NCBI GenBank assembly: GCA_947498415.1
Contig: CANMKB010000004.1
Span: 310,001-374,000, forward strand
DNA length: 64,000 bases
From: an uncultured Paracoccaceae bacterium
Lineage (GTDB): Bacteria; Pseudomonadota; Alphaproteobacteria; Rhodobacterales; Rhodobacteraceae
Direction of reading: 5' to 3'
Shown: one piece after another, positions 34,042-42,927 of the stretch
Position numbering within the stretch: position 1 is the first letter of the stretch
How the letters are laid out: each line of letters begins with the position of its first letter
The notes under the pieces: model-generated
Seen by the model: only the letters and a program-made list of their open reading frames with translations
Told to the model about the DNA's origin: nothing
Databases searched by the model: none
Position numbers and translations under genes: made by a program

Positions 34042-36615
34042 TTACCACCCCATCTTGTCATTGATAGCAAGTTGAGCCGCTGCCAGCCGCGCAACCGGAA
34101 CGCGAAAAGGCGAGCACGACACGTAATCGATTCCCACTTTTCGACAAAACGCAATCGATTCGGGGCTACCACCATGTTCCCCACAAACGGATAACAGCAA
34201 GTTCGGCTGAGCCGCTCGACCACGCTCAGCACCCAACTTAATTAACTCACCAACACCTTCGGCATCAAGGGTGTGGAACGGGTCTTCGGGGTAGACCCCT
34301 TGCTGCACATAAGCTGACATAAACCGCCCAGCGTCATCGCGTGACAACCCATAGGTCATTTGTGTCAGGTCGTTTGTGCCAAAACTAAAGAAGTGACAGT
34401 GCGGGGCAATATCCTCGGCCCGCAAAGCAGCTCTGGGCGTTTCAACCATAACGCCCAGGCGATAGTTGAAATCTGCCGATTTTTCTGTGCGTACGGCAGC
34501 CGCCACCGCATCAATGCGAGTCTTGACCAGCTCGACTTCGCGTTTTGCGCTCACCAGAGGGATCATAATCTCAGGCACAACCACAGCCCCGGCGGCAGAA
34601 GCTTCAAGCGTCGCTTCAAAAATCGCACGGGCCTGCATTTCGTAAATTTCAGGGAAAGTGATCCCAACGCGCACGCCCCGCATCCCCAACATCGGGTTGT
34701 ATTCGCCCAAAGCTTCGATTCGACGCTCAACACGTGACAGCGGCAGGTTCAACGCCTCGGCCAAATCACGCATCCCAATACGGTCGGTTGGCAAGAATTC
34801 ATGCAATGGCGGATCAAACAAGCGAATGCACACCGATTGCCCCTGCATGATGCGGAACAATTCGGCAAAGTCATTACGCTGCATCGGAAGCAATCGCTCC
34901 AGCGCGGCGCGTTGATCTTCTGCTTCATCTGCAAAGATCATCTCGCGCATCACGGTCAAACGATCTTCTTCAAAGAACATGTGTTCTGTCCGGCAGAGAC
35001 CAATGCCCTGCGCTTTGAAATTACGAGCGGTCTTAGCATCGGCGGGCGTATCCGCATTTGCGCGCACCTCAATGTCGCGGCTCTCATCGGCCCATTGCAA
35101 GAGCTTTTGGAATGCATCGCCTAAGGCGGCCTCCAGCATCTGTGGCTCACCAGACAATACCTGACCATTGGTCCCATCAATCGTGATGACATCGCCCGCC
35201 TTAAAGCTACGCCCATCTTGTGTCAGCAAAGTTTGTTTGCGCGTTTGAAACCGAATGGAATTTGCACCAACCACGCAGGGCAATCCCAACCCACGAGCAA
35301 TGACTGCGGCGTGGCTCGTCACACCACCACGTTCTGTCAAAACAGCAGAGGACGCATGCATGCCACGAATGTCTTCGGGGCTGGTTTCACGGCGCACCAG
35401 AATGCAGGCTTCGCCACGGGCCTCGTGCGCCTGCGCCTCGTTTGCGGAAAATACGATTTTCCCGCTTGCGGCACCTGGACTGGCGGCAACCCCCTCGCCG
35501 ATCATGTCGCGCTCTGCCTTTGGATCAATCTGACGGTGCAGCAGTTCATTCAACGCACGAGGCTCAACCCGCATCAAGGCCTCTTCACGAGAAATGATAC
35601 CGTCTTCAGCAAGGTCCACTGCAATTTGAACGGCTGCGCGGGCGTTTCTTTGCACCCGCACCCCATCAAGAATATGAACCTTGCCGTTTTCAATTGTGAA
35701 TTCGACCTGCATTTCTTCGCGCAGGCGCTGCCGCATCAGCTTGGCGTGTTTCACTAAGGCATCAAAAGCGTCGGGCAGCTTATCTTGTAGTGAAGGGCCG
35801 CGCTGGTCTTTGGCCAAGTACAAAGACTTTTTCCCAGCCTGAAGCGCATCCCGCCCCTGCGATTGCGACAAATATCGGCCAATCGTGCGAACATCACCCG
35901 TGGTGCCATCCACCAACTGCAATACGCCAGAGCCACTTTCCCCTTGCCCAAGTCCTAGGGTCATCGCCTGAACCACAAGACCAAGCCCCGCATCCGCAGG
36001 TGCCCCTTTGGCCATTCTGAGCAAACGCGCAGAAGTGCCCTCCCAAGCGCGTGCCATTGATCGCAGTACAGCGGCCAATTGAACCCGCGGATCTTGGGGG
36101 AATGCCTCTTCGGCCTCTTCTGCATAGGCATCAAGCACTTCGCGCAATGCATCTGGGCTGGCAAGGTCAATGTCATCAAACATATCAGGATCAAGCCGGG
36201 CAACATGGACCGAATAAGCCTGAATAAATCGCAGATACAGACCATCAGCCGCTTCTTTGCCAATCTGCTTTGTTAGATCCGCATGGCGTGCAGCGTTAAT
36301 TCCAATGTTTAAAACCGCACCCGGGCCACCCCAATCTGGGTCTTGAGAGCTTGGGCGCACGCACAGCAACTGGCCGTCCTCGAATGGGGCCATAAGCCAA
36401 TCAATATCAGGCAGATCACCTGCCGCGATGCGATGCACAGCCTTAAAGGACAAAGCAACCGTCATCGGCACCGGCAGATCAAGGCGCACCAAACGCTGCA
36501 AACACTTTGCCCGGCCGCCATGTGTATGGGCAGCCATCGGGGCGACATTTGTCACATAGGTGATGTCTGGGTCATTTTGCTGCACTGCGGCGCTCCTGTT
36601 GCGTCGCTGCAGCAT
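34042..36615 (-). CDS. ppdK: Pyruvate, phosphate dikinase-like enzyme with divergent ATP-grasp domain
   Basis: 857 residues. The phosphohistidine domain is intact (LTERGGVTSHAAVIARGLGLPCVVG, His435) and so is the C-terminal PEP/pyruvate barrel, with GLCRTEHMFF, GMRGVRVGI and the general acid cysteine in SVCGEHGG (Cys811). The N-terminal nucleotide domain is shorter than usual: the family's arginine-rich loop before VLN is replaced by RPSSQDPDWGGPGAVLNIGIN. It should interconvert PEP and pyruvate with ATP/Pi, but the altered ATP domain may change the phosphate donor or activity. It is upstream of the SleB gene on the same strand. Confidence 0.88.
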   Translation of the reverse strand: MLQRRNRSAAVQQNDPDITYVTNVAPMAAHTHGGRAKCLQRLVRLDLPVPMTVALSFKAVHRIAAGDLPDIDWLMAPFEDGQLLCVRPSSQDPDWGGPGAVLNIGINAARHADLTKQIGKEAADGLYLRFIQAYSVHVARLDPDMFDDIDLASPDALREVLDAYAEEAEEAFPQDPRVQLAAVLRSMARAWEGTSARLLRMAKGAPADAGLGLVVQAMTLGLGQGESGSGVLQLVDGTTGDVRTIGRYLSQSQGRDALQAGKKSLYLAKDQRGPSLQDKLPDAFDALVKHAKLMRQRLREEMQVEFTIENGKVHILDGVRVQRNARAAVQIAVDLAEDGIISREEALMRVEPRALNELLHRQIDPKAERDMIGEGVAASPGAASGKIVFSANEAQAHEARGEACILVRRETSPEDIRGMHASSAVLTERGGVTSHAAVIARGLGLPCVVGANSIRFQTRKQTLLTQDGRSFKAGDVITIDGTNGQVLSGEPQMLEAALGDAFQKLLQWADESRDIEVRANADTPADAKTARNFKAQGIGLCRTEHMFFEEDRLTVMREMIFADEAEDQRAALERLLPMQRNDFAELFRIMQGQSVCIRLFDPPLHEFLPTDRIGMRDLAEALNLPLSRVERRIEALGEYNPMLGMRGVRVGITFPEIYEMQARAIFEATLEASAAGAVVVPEIMIPLVSAKREVELVKTRIDAVAAAVRTEKSADFNYRLGVMVETPRAALRAEDIAPHCHFFSFGTNDLTQMTYGLSRDDAGRFMSAYVQQGVYPEDPFHTLDAEGVGELIKLGAERGRAAQPNLLLSVCGEHGGSPESIAFCRKVGIDYVSCSPFRVPVARLAAAQLAINDKMGW

Positions 36616-36649
36616 ACGCCTCGTATGGGTTCAGGCAAGAAAAAGCGTA

Positions 36650-36672
36650 CGGCGCGGTAGTGTACCGCGCCG
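36650..36672 (-). terminator. Terminator of the glyQ-glyS operon
   Basis: CGGCGCGGTA (36650-36659) pairs with TACCGCGCCG (36663-36672) around a 3-base loop. On the minus strand the stem is followed by tacgctttttctt. It lies about 64 bp beyond the glyS stop. A second dyad, CGAATTTT-ctgcg-AAAATTCG at 36685-36705, lies between the two. Confidence 0.8.
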
Positions 36673-36735
36673 TTACGTAACTTTCGAATTTTCTGCGAAA
36701 ATTCGGTTTTGAGTATTTATGGAAAGATGAAGCCG

Positions 36736-38787
36736 TTAGCCCTCGACCTTTGTTAGATCGGCCACCGAGTTGCACAATTTGCGAATGCGCGACAGCAAAT
36801 TTAGGCGATTGCGGCGCACCACCTCGTTGTCGCTGTTCACCTGAACCGCCTCAAAAAACGCATCAATCGGGGCGCGTAGACCCGCAAGACCAGACATGGC
36901 GGCTGCGAAATCCTCGCCACGGATGGCTTCGGCGATTGGCTCTTCGAATTTATCAAGGGCCGCAAAGAGAGCTTTCTCTGTTTCGTCCTCAGCGTATTTC
37001 AAATCCGCTCCGTAAGAGTATTCGACACCATCTTTGTCTTCGGCTTGCGAGACGATGTTATTGGCGCGTTTGAAGCCTTGCAGCAGGTTCGTACCATCCT
37101 CTGTGGATAGGAACCCTTGCAGCGCTTTGGCACGATTCACCAGCAATGCAATGTCATCATTCCCATCCATCGCGATACAGGCGTCGATCACGTCGTGGCG
37201 GATGCCTTGGTCGCGCAGGAAGACTTTGAGGCGGTCGTGGAAGAAGGAGAGGAGGTCATCCATATTTGCATCGCTGCGCACAGGCAGGGCCTTTAGTGGC
37301 GCCGTCACCTCGTTTTGAAGAATGAGGCGAATAACACCCAAAGCCGCACGCCGCAGGGCAAACGGGTCTTTTGACCCCGTTGGCTTTTCATCAATCGCCC
37401 AGAACCCTGTCAGCAGGTCCAGCTTATCTGCCAGCGCGACGGCCACAGACACCGGAGCAGTTGGCACATCATCAGATGGGCCGAGTGGGGAATAGTGTTC
37501 GGTCGCTGCCACTGCGGTTTCAGCAGGGTGCCCTGCGAATTCTGCATAATAACGGCCCATCAGGCCTTGCAGTTCTGGGAATTCGTAAACCATTTCAGAC
37601 GAAAGATCAGCCTTCGCCCAACGCGCGGCCTTCTCTGCAAGATCAGCATCAGCACCCACAATCGGAGCGATCTCACGCGCCAGCGCCGCAATGCGTTCAA
37701 TACGTTCGGCCTGCGAGCCCAGCTTATTGTGGAAGGTCACATTGGTCAGCTTTTCAATCCACTCAGATGCGCCAGCTTTCGCGGTGCGCACATCGTTTTC
37801 CCAGAAGAATTTGGCATCGGACAAACGAGCGAACAGAACCTTTTGGTTGCCTGCCAGAATGGTGGCACCGTTGTCTTTGGTTTCACGGTTGGCGACGGTG
37901 ATGAACTTTTCGATCCGACCAGTCTTAGGATTACGGATCGAAAAGAATTTTTGGTGTTCTTTCATCGAGGTCTGCAAGACCTCTGGCGGCAGGTTCAAAA
38001 AGTCTTCGGCAATGTCGCCCATCAAGGTGACAGGCCATTCGACCAAACCGGCGACTTCAGCCAACAGGCCCTTGTCTTCGACCACCTCAAGCCCCTGCGC
38101 AAATGCAAGATTTTGCGCATCAGAGGCAATCATCTCGGCCCGTTCTTCGGCAGAGAGCACCACATAGTCGCGCTTGAGCTTTGCGGCGTAATCTTCAAAA
38201 CCAGTGACCGCGAAACGGCCAGAGCCCATAAAGCGGTGACCTTCGGTGGTGTCGCCAGATTTGATACCGTCGATATCCATTGGCACAACTTCGGTACCGG
38301 TCTCATTCGTGGTGATGCAAAGGATTGAATGCAACGGGCGCACCCACCGCAAAGACCCTGCCCCCCAACGCATGGATTTGGGCCATGGGAAGTTACGGAT
38401 GGTGTCTTCAAGTACCTCTGCCACGATCTCTTCCGCTGGGCGGCCGGGCTTTTCGATGCTCGCAAAATAGACCGCCCCTTTCGGAGTGTCGCGCTCTTCG
38501 AGCTGATCCATGGTCAGGCCAGCACCACGCAAAAAGCCTTCGATGGCTTTTTCCGGAGCGCCCACTTTCGGGCCTTTGCGCTCTTCGCGCACGGTTGGGC
38601 TTTCTGCCAACATCCCCTCAAGCGCGAGGGTCAGGCGCCGCGGGGTCGAAAAGGCTGAGGCATGCGCATAGGTCAGACCCGCGGCCACCAAGCCATCGGT
38701 CACACGTTTTTTCAGATCATCCGCTGCACGGGTTTGCATACGCGCAGGAATTTCTTCGGAAAACAGTTCAATCAGCAGATCAGGCAT
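36736..38787 (-). CDS. glyS: Glycyl-tRNA synthetase beta subunit
   Basis: 683 residues, the normal bacterial beta-chain length. It begins MPDLLIELFSEEIPARMQ, the family start, and contains RRLTLALEG, GSLRWVRPLHSI, VLQTSMKEHQKFFSI and KTGRIEKFITVAN. The C-terminal part holds the tRNA-binding anticodon domain. With GlyQ it forms the alpha2beta2 enzyme that charges tRNA-Gly. It is last in the operon glyQ - small membrane protein - glyS. Confidence 0.98.
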   Translation of the reverse strand: MPDLLIELFSEEIPARMQTRAADDLKKRVTDGLVAAGLTYAHASAFSTPRRLTLALEGMLAESPTVREERKGPKVGAPEKAIEGFLRGAGLTMDQLEERDTPKGAVYFASIEKPGRPAEEIVAEVLEDTIRNFPWPKSMRWGAGSLRWVRPLHSILCITTNETGTEVVPMDIDGIKSGDTTEGHRFMGSGRFAVTGFEDYAAKLKRDYVVLSAEERAEMIASDAQNLAFAQGLEVVEDKGLLAEVAGLVEWPVTLMGDIAEDFLNLPPEVLQTSMKEHQKFFSIRNPKTGRIEKFITVANRETKDNGATILAGNQKVLFARLSDAKFFWENDVRTAKAGASEWIEKLTNVTFHNKLGSQAERIERIAALAREIAPIVGADADLAEKAARWAKADLSSEMVYEFPELQGLMGRYYAEFAGHPAETAVAATEHYSPLGPSDDVPTAPVSVAVALADKLDLLTGFWAIDEKPTGSKDPFALRRAALGVIRLILQNEVTAPLKALPVRSDANMDDLLSFFHDRLKVFLRDQGIRHDVIDACIAMDGNDDIALLVNRAKALQGFLSTEDGTNLLQGFKRANNIVSQAEDKDGVEYSYGADLKYAEDETEKALFAALDKFEEPIAEAIRGEDFAAAMSGLAGLRAPIDAFFEAVQVNSDNEVVRRNRLNLLSRIRKLCNSVADLTKVEG

Positions 38788-38789
38788 AT

Positions 38790-39317
38790 TTATTGGCCTC
38801 CCGGTTTAGGCGGGCAAAAGTCAGGGGCGTCATCACCGTCAAAGACGATCTCGCCACATTTGTTAATTTGATGCCAGGCAAAGCCCCGGCCATCTGGCAA
38901 GATCGCGACGATGCGGTCGATGCCATATTCAATGTTCTCGGTGCCAAGAAAGGCCAACGCTTCGCCAGACTGCAAAGCCGCGCTGATTTCACCAGCGTTA
39001 AAACACTCAAACCAGCCGGGCGCATTCAGCGGCTCGGCTTGTTCATAGGGTTGATAAGTTTCTGTCAGCAAAGGTTGGCTCATGCTGGTGGTGAAACACG
39101 CACGATACCGGATTGGAGAACTGCCCGCATCAATCGCCTGAAAGTCTTCATACAAAATGACTTCTGGCTGATTGTTGGCCATCAAGGTCAGTTGCACGTC
39201 ATCCTCTCCCGTCGCGCTGACCGGTTCGTAGAATGCATGAATCTGAAAATACCAAACCGCGACGCCGGCTACCAATGCAGACAAAACAACGATCCCCGCT
39301 ACAAGCTTTCCTGTCAC
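38790..39317 (-). CDS. Membrane-anchored protein between glyQ and glyS (DUF6446-type)
   Basis: 175 residues starting at GTG 39317, whose GTGA overlaps the glyQ stop. An N-terminal helix ([30 protein letters not shown]) anchors a periplasmic domain with two cysteine pairs (YRACFTTS and [14 protein letters not shown] and FCPPKP). The domain has [22 protein letters not shown] and [25 protein letters not shown] gene like this sits between glyQ and glyS throughout Rhodobacterales in my recollection (DUF6446). Its function is unknown, and why an exported protein is kept inside a tRNA synthetase operon is unclear. Confidence 0.82.
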   Translation of the reverse strand: MTGKLVAGIVVLSALVAGVAVWYFQIHAFYEPVSATGEDDVQLTLMANNQPEVILYEDFQAIDAGSSPIRYRACFTTSMSQPLLTETYQPYEQAEPLNAPGWFECFNAGEISAALQSGEALAFLGTENIEYGIDRIVAILPDGRGFAWHQINKCGEIVFDGDDAPDFCPPKPGGQ

Positions 39318-40243
39318 GCCGCCGCCCCTGCTGCATTCGTGAGCACAAAGGCATCGGCGCATTGTTTGGCCAGGGCACGCACGCGGCCGATATAGGCTTG
39401 GCGCTCGGTGACAGAAATCACTCCACGTGCATCCAGAAGGTTGAAAATATGGCTGGCCTTAATGCACTGGTCGTAGGCCGGGTGGGCCATAATGATTTTC
39501 TTGCCGGTTTTTGGATCGATGTGCTCTTGGCTGAGGATAGCCTCACACTCTGCTTCCGCTTCCTCAAAGTGGCGCAGCAACACTTCGGTGTTGGCCACAT
39601 CAAAGTTCCAGCGCGCGTATTCTTCTTCGGTTTGTTTAAATACATCACCGTATGTCAGTGCAATCGGTGCATCAGGATCGTTGAAGGGCATGTCCATCAC
39701 GTGATCTACACCCAAAACATACATCGCCAATCGCTCTAGGCCATATGTCAGCTCGCCGGAAACCGGGTGGCAATCGTGGCCCCCGACCTGTTGGAAATAG
39801 GTAAACTGGCTGACCTCCATGCCGTCGCACCACACTTCCCAGCCAAGACCCCAGGCGCCCAAGGTTGGGCTTTCCCAGTCATCCTCAACAAAGCGGATGT
39901 CATGCATCTCCATGTCGATGCCAATCGCTTCAAGTGAACCAAGATACAGCTCTTGCAAATTGGGCGGGCTTGGTTTGATCAGGGTTTGGAACTGATAGTA
40001 GTGCTGCAAGCGGTTTGGGTTTTCCCCATAACGCCCATCGGTCGGGCGACGCGAGGGCTGAACGTAAGCCGCGGCCCAAGACTTTCCGCCCAAAGACCGC
40101 AAAGTTGTTGCCGGGTGAAATGTGCCTGCGCCCACTTCCATGTCGTAGGGCTGCATGATCGCACAGCCTTTTTGCGCCCAGTAATTCTGAAGACGCAAAA
40201 TGATCTCTTGGAAAGAACGTGGTTTGCTTGTCGTATCTGCCAT
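39314..40243 (-). CDS. glyQ: Glycyl-tRNA synthetase alpha subunit
   Basis: 309 residues. The class II catalytic core shows [39 protein letters not shown], then [28 protein letters not shown] and [21 protein letters not shown]. This chain activates glycine with ATP; the beta chain binds tRNA. It is the first gene of the leftward glyQ-glyS operon and is divergent from the secreted SPOR protein. Confidence 0.98.
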   Translation of the reverse strand: MADTTSKPRSFQEIILRLQNYWAQKGCAIMQPYDMEVGAGTFHPATTLRSLGGKSWAAAYVQPSRRPTDGRYGENPNRLQHYYQFQTLIKPSPPNLQELYLGSLEAIGIDMEMHDIRFVEDDWESPTLGAWGLGWEVWCDGMEVSQFTYFQQVGGHDCHPVSGELTYGLERLAMYVLGVDHVMDMPFNDPDAPIALTYGDVFKQTEEEYARWNFDVANTEVLLRHFEEAEAECEAILSQEHIDPKTGKKIIMAHPAYDQCIKASHIFNLLDARGVISVTERQAYIGRVRALAKQCADAFVLTNAAGAAA

Positions 40244-40396
40244 GGCCCTGCCCTTTTGAAGTGCGATTTGTTCCTATGCGCAACAGAGTGGCGGGTCAAT
40301 TGCAGCAAATGGGAATTTAAGGATGCATGTGGGGTGAGAATTGGTAAAAGATCGCTGAAACAGGAAATTATTGTCACCGAAGGGCCACGTAAGAAT

Positions 40397-42154
40397 ATGC
40401 CTCGTCTATTAGTATCTGTCATTCTCGCTCTGGCGTTCACCGTTCGCGCCAGCTTTGCACAGCAGGAGGATGTCGTTTGGGTTCAAATCGAAGCACAGCC
40501 CAGCCTGAGCCAAGCCCAAAATGTAATTCGTAAGTACGCCAGTCAGTTACAAGACGTAAACGGCTTTTCTCTTGGGGGCGGATGGTACGGAATCGCGCTT
40601 GGCCCTTACACCCGGGAAGACGCTGAAACGGTGTTGCGTGTCTATCGCCGCGACAACCTCATTCCACGTGATGCCTATATCGCCTTTACGTCATCTTACA
40701 ATCGTCAGTTCTGGCCAGTCGGTGCGAATCTCTTGACCAGCGCCGCTGTTGTGGCAGGAAGCACACCAAGCGAGCCAGCTGCCGCAACATCAGTCGTGGC
40801 CCAGCCTGCGGCGCCTCTTGAAACGACGTTGCCCGACGAAACCCCACGTGAAGCACGCGCGAGCGAAGCGCGTCTAACACGGGATGAAAAGAAAGAGCTG
40901 CAAAGCTGGCTTAAATGGGCAGGCTTTTACAACTCTTCCATCGACGGCGCTTTTGGCCGTGGCACACGAGCCTCTATGTCAGCGTGGCAAGGTGCAAATG
41001 GCTATGAAACAACGGGTGTTATGACAACGTTTCAACGCGCGGCATTGAAGAAACAATACAACGCTGTTCTCGAAGGTCTTGACCTTCAGCCCGTCACCAA
41101 CACTGATGCAGGCATCGAAGTGTCGATCCCAACCGGCGTCGTGGCACTTGAGTCTGCGGAATATCCGTTTGTACGCTATGCACCATCAGGTGACATTGAT
41201 GCGCAGGTCGTGTTGATCAGCCAGGCAGGTGATCAAACAACATTGTTTGGCCTCTATGACATCATGCAAACGCTTGATATCGTGCCTTTGGATGGCCCAC
41301 GTGAACGCAAAAACGATAGCTTTGTTCTCGTCGGCGAAGACGCAAATCGCATCAGCCATACCGAAGTCAGCCTTCAACGTGGGGAAATCAAAGGCTTTAC
41401 TTTGGTTTGGCCTGCGGGTGACGAAGAACGCCGTCGTCGCGTTCTGTCAGAAATGCGCAGCTCTTTCACCCGGATTGACGGTGTGCTTGATCCTGCGGTT
41501 GGCGCCGAAGCTGTACAAGACATTGATTTGCTTTCAGGTCTTGAGATCCGCAAACCAAAGCTGTCGCGTTCAGGGTTCTACATCGACAACGCTGGCACAG
41601 TCGTCACAACCGCTGAGGCTGTCGGAAGCTGTCAGCGCATCACTATTGATGAGGAATACGTAGCAGAATTGGTTGGCCTGAACGAGCAACTTGGCGTTGC
41701 AGTTCTTAAACCAAGCGCTGCTTTGTCGCCGCTTGGTGTTGCAACCTTCCGCGAAAGCACGCCGCGTCTTCAGTCTGAAGTGGCCGTCGCTGGCTATAGC
41801 TTTGAAGGCATCCTTGGAGCGCCAACTGTGACCTTTGGCACCTTGGCTGATCTAAGCGGCCTTCAAGGCGAACAAGAGCTGACACGCCTGGCGCTGGCAC
41901 CTTTGCCAGGTGATGCGGGCGGCCCCGTTTTTGATACGGGGGGGGCGGTTGTTGGTATGTTGCTGCCAAAATCCAATGGCACGAGCCGTCAGTTGCCCGA
42001 AGATGTGAGCTTTGCAGCACAGTCCACGGCGATCCGCGCCCTTTTGGGTGACGCGGGTTACAGCGCGGCCAGCGGTGATGCGATCGGCGCAATGGCGCCA
42101 GAAGACCTGACGCTCCACGCGAGCGAAATGACGGTTTTGGTCAGCTGCTGGTAA
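40397..42154 (+). CDS. Secreted SPOR - peptidoglycan-binding - trypsin-fold pseudo-protease
   Basis: 585 residues from ATG 40397; the open frame to 39953 is antisense to glyQ and rejected. Signal peptide 1-21 (RASFA-QQE). Residues 26-98 resemble a SPOR domain (VVWVQIEAQPSLSQAQNVIRKY, LGPYTREDAETVL). Residues 164-220 are a PG_binding_1 repeat (ELQSWLKWAGFYNSSIDGAFG). Residues about 390-550 follow a trypsin-like protease, but the catalytic positions are changed: Glu407 in TTAEAVGSC instead of His, Gly433 in LGVAVLK instead of Asp, and Ala507 in PGDAGGPV instead of Ser. It probably binds the cell wall and senses or scaffolds something rather than cutting. Confidence 0.87.
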   Translation: MPRLLVSVILALAFTVRASFAQQEDVVWVQIEAQPSLSQAQNVIRKYASQLQDVNGFSLGGGWYGIALGPYTREDAETVLRVYRRDNLIPRDAYIAFTSSYNRQFWPVGANLLTSAAVVAGSTPSEPAAATSVVAQPAAPLETTLPDETPREARASEARLTRDEKKELQSWLKWAGFYNSSIDGAFGRGTRASMSAWQGANGYETTGVMTTFQRAALKKQYNAVLEGLDLQPVTNTDAGIEVSIPTGVVALESAEYPFVRYAPSGDIDAQVVLISQAGDQTTLFGLYDIMQTLDIVPLDGPRERKNDSFVLVGEDANRISHTEVSLQRGEIKGFTLVWPAGDEERRRRVLSEMRSSFTRIDGVLDPAVGAEAVQDIDLLSGLEIRKPKLSRSGFYIDNAGTVVTTAEAVGSCQRITIDEEYVAELVGLNEQLGVAVLKPSAALSPLGVATFRESTPRLQSEVAVAGYSFEGILGAPTVTFGTLADLSGLQGEQELTRLALAPLPGDAGGPVFDTGGAVVGMLLPKSNGTSRQLPEDVSFAAQSTAIRALLGDAGYSAASGDAIGAMAPEDLTLHASEMTVLVSCW

Positions 42155-42177
42155 GCTCTGTTAAATTCCAACAAAAA

Positions 42178-42204
42178 GGGCCGCCCCATTGGGCGGCCTT
42201 TTTC
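42178..42204 (+). terminator. Rho-independent terminator after the SPOR protein
   Basis: GGCCGCCC (42179-42186) pairs with GGGCGGCC (42191-42198) around CATT, preceded by A-rich and followed by T-rich sequence (ttttttcgtttt with one interruption). Because it is flanked by As and Ts it may also serve hisG on the opposite strand. Confidence 0.9.
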
Positions 42205-42228
42205 GTTTTCGGTTGTAAAACTTCTGAC

Positions 42229-42927
42229 TTAGCTTTCCAGATCAAGCTGTTCGATCAACACCTTCAATACTTCGCGCTCGTTGTCTGACAAGGCAGCCTG
42301 ACGAGAACGGAACAACGTCGCTTGTGATTTCAGAACCAAACCATCGGACAAAATTTTCAAATGGTTTGCCCGCAGCGTATCACCTGTTGACGTAATGTCG
42401 GCCACAGCTTCGGCCGTCATGTTCTTGATCGTGCCCTCGGTTGCGCCTTGGCTGTCAACCAGTTGGTAATCCGCAACGCCGTTTTCACGCATGAATTCTC
42501 GTACCAAGCGATGATACTTTGTCGCAATCCGAAGACGGAAGCCATGCTCTGCGCGGAACGCAGCAGACACCGCATCTAGGTCGTCCAAAGTGTTCACATC
42601 AGGCCAGCAGGCTGGCACAGCGATGATCAAGTCAGCCCCGCCAAAGCCAAGCTCGGCAAGGGTTTCGACCTTTTGTTCCCATAGGCCCAGCTTTTCACGT
42701 ACCAAATCGGTCCCCGTGACGCCAAGGTGAATGCGGCCCGCAGAGAGCTCACGTGGAATTTCACCGGCGCTCAGCAGCACCAATTCGACACCTTCGACGC
42801 CTTCGACCTTACCCGCATATTCCCGATCAGACCCGCTGCGTGAAAGAGACACGCCCCGAGCACCAAACCAATCAAAGGTCTTTTCCATCAACCGCCCTTT
42901 TGACGGCACACCCAGTTTGATGGTCAT
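42229..42927 (-). CDS. hisG: ATP phosphoribosyltransferase, short form
   Basis: 232 residues, the short HisG that lacks the regulatory tail. KLGVPSKGRLMEKTFDWF opens it; GVTGTDLVRE and LVDSQGATEGTIKNMTAEAVADITSTGDTLRANHL carry the PRPP-binding loop. It makes the first committed step of histidine synthesis from ATP and PRPP. Short HisG needs HisZ as its regulatory partner; hisZ lies immediately upstream with a 4-bp overlap, which fits. Confidence 0.97.
   Translation of the reverse strand: MTIKLGVPSKGRLMEKTFDWFGARGVSLSRSGSDREYAGKVEGVEGVELVLLSAGEIPRELSAGRIHLGVTGTDLVREKLGLWEQKVETLAELGFGGADLIIAVPACWPDVNTLDDLDAVSAAFRAEHGFRLRIATKYHRLVREFMRENGVADYQLVDSQGATEGTIKNMTAEAVADITSTGDTLRANHLKILSDGLVLKSQATLFRSRQAALSDNEREVLKVLIEQLDLES

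Noticed and set aside
37495..38328. Open frame of 277 codons antisense to glyS
   Set aside because: Lies wholly inside glyS and gives no recognisable protein.
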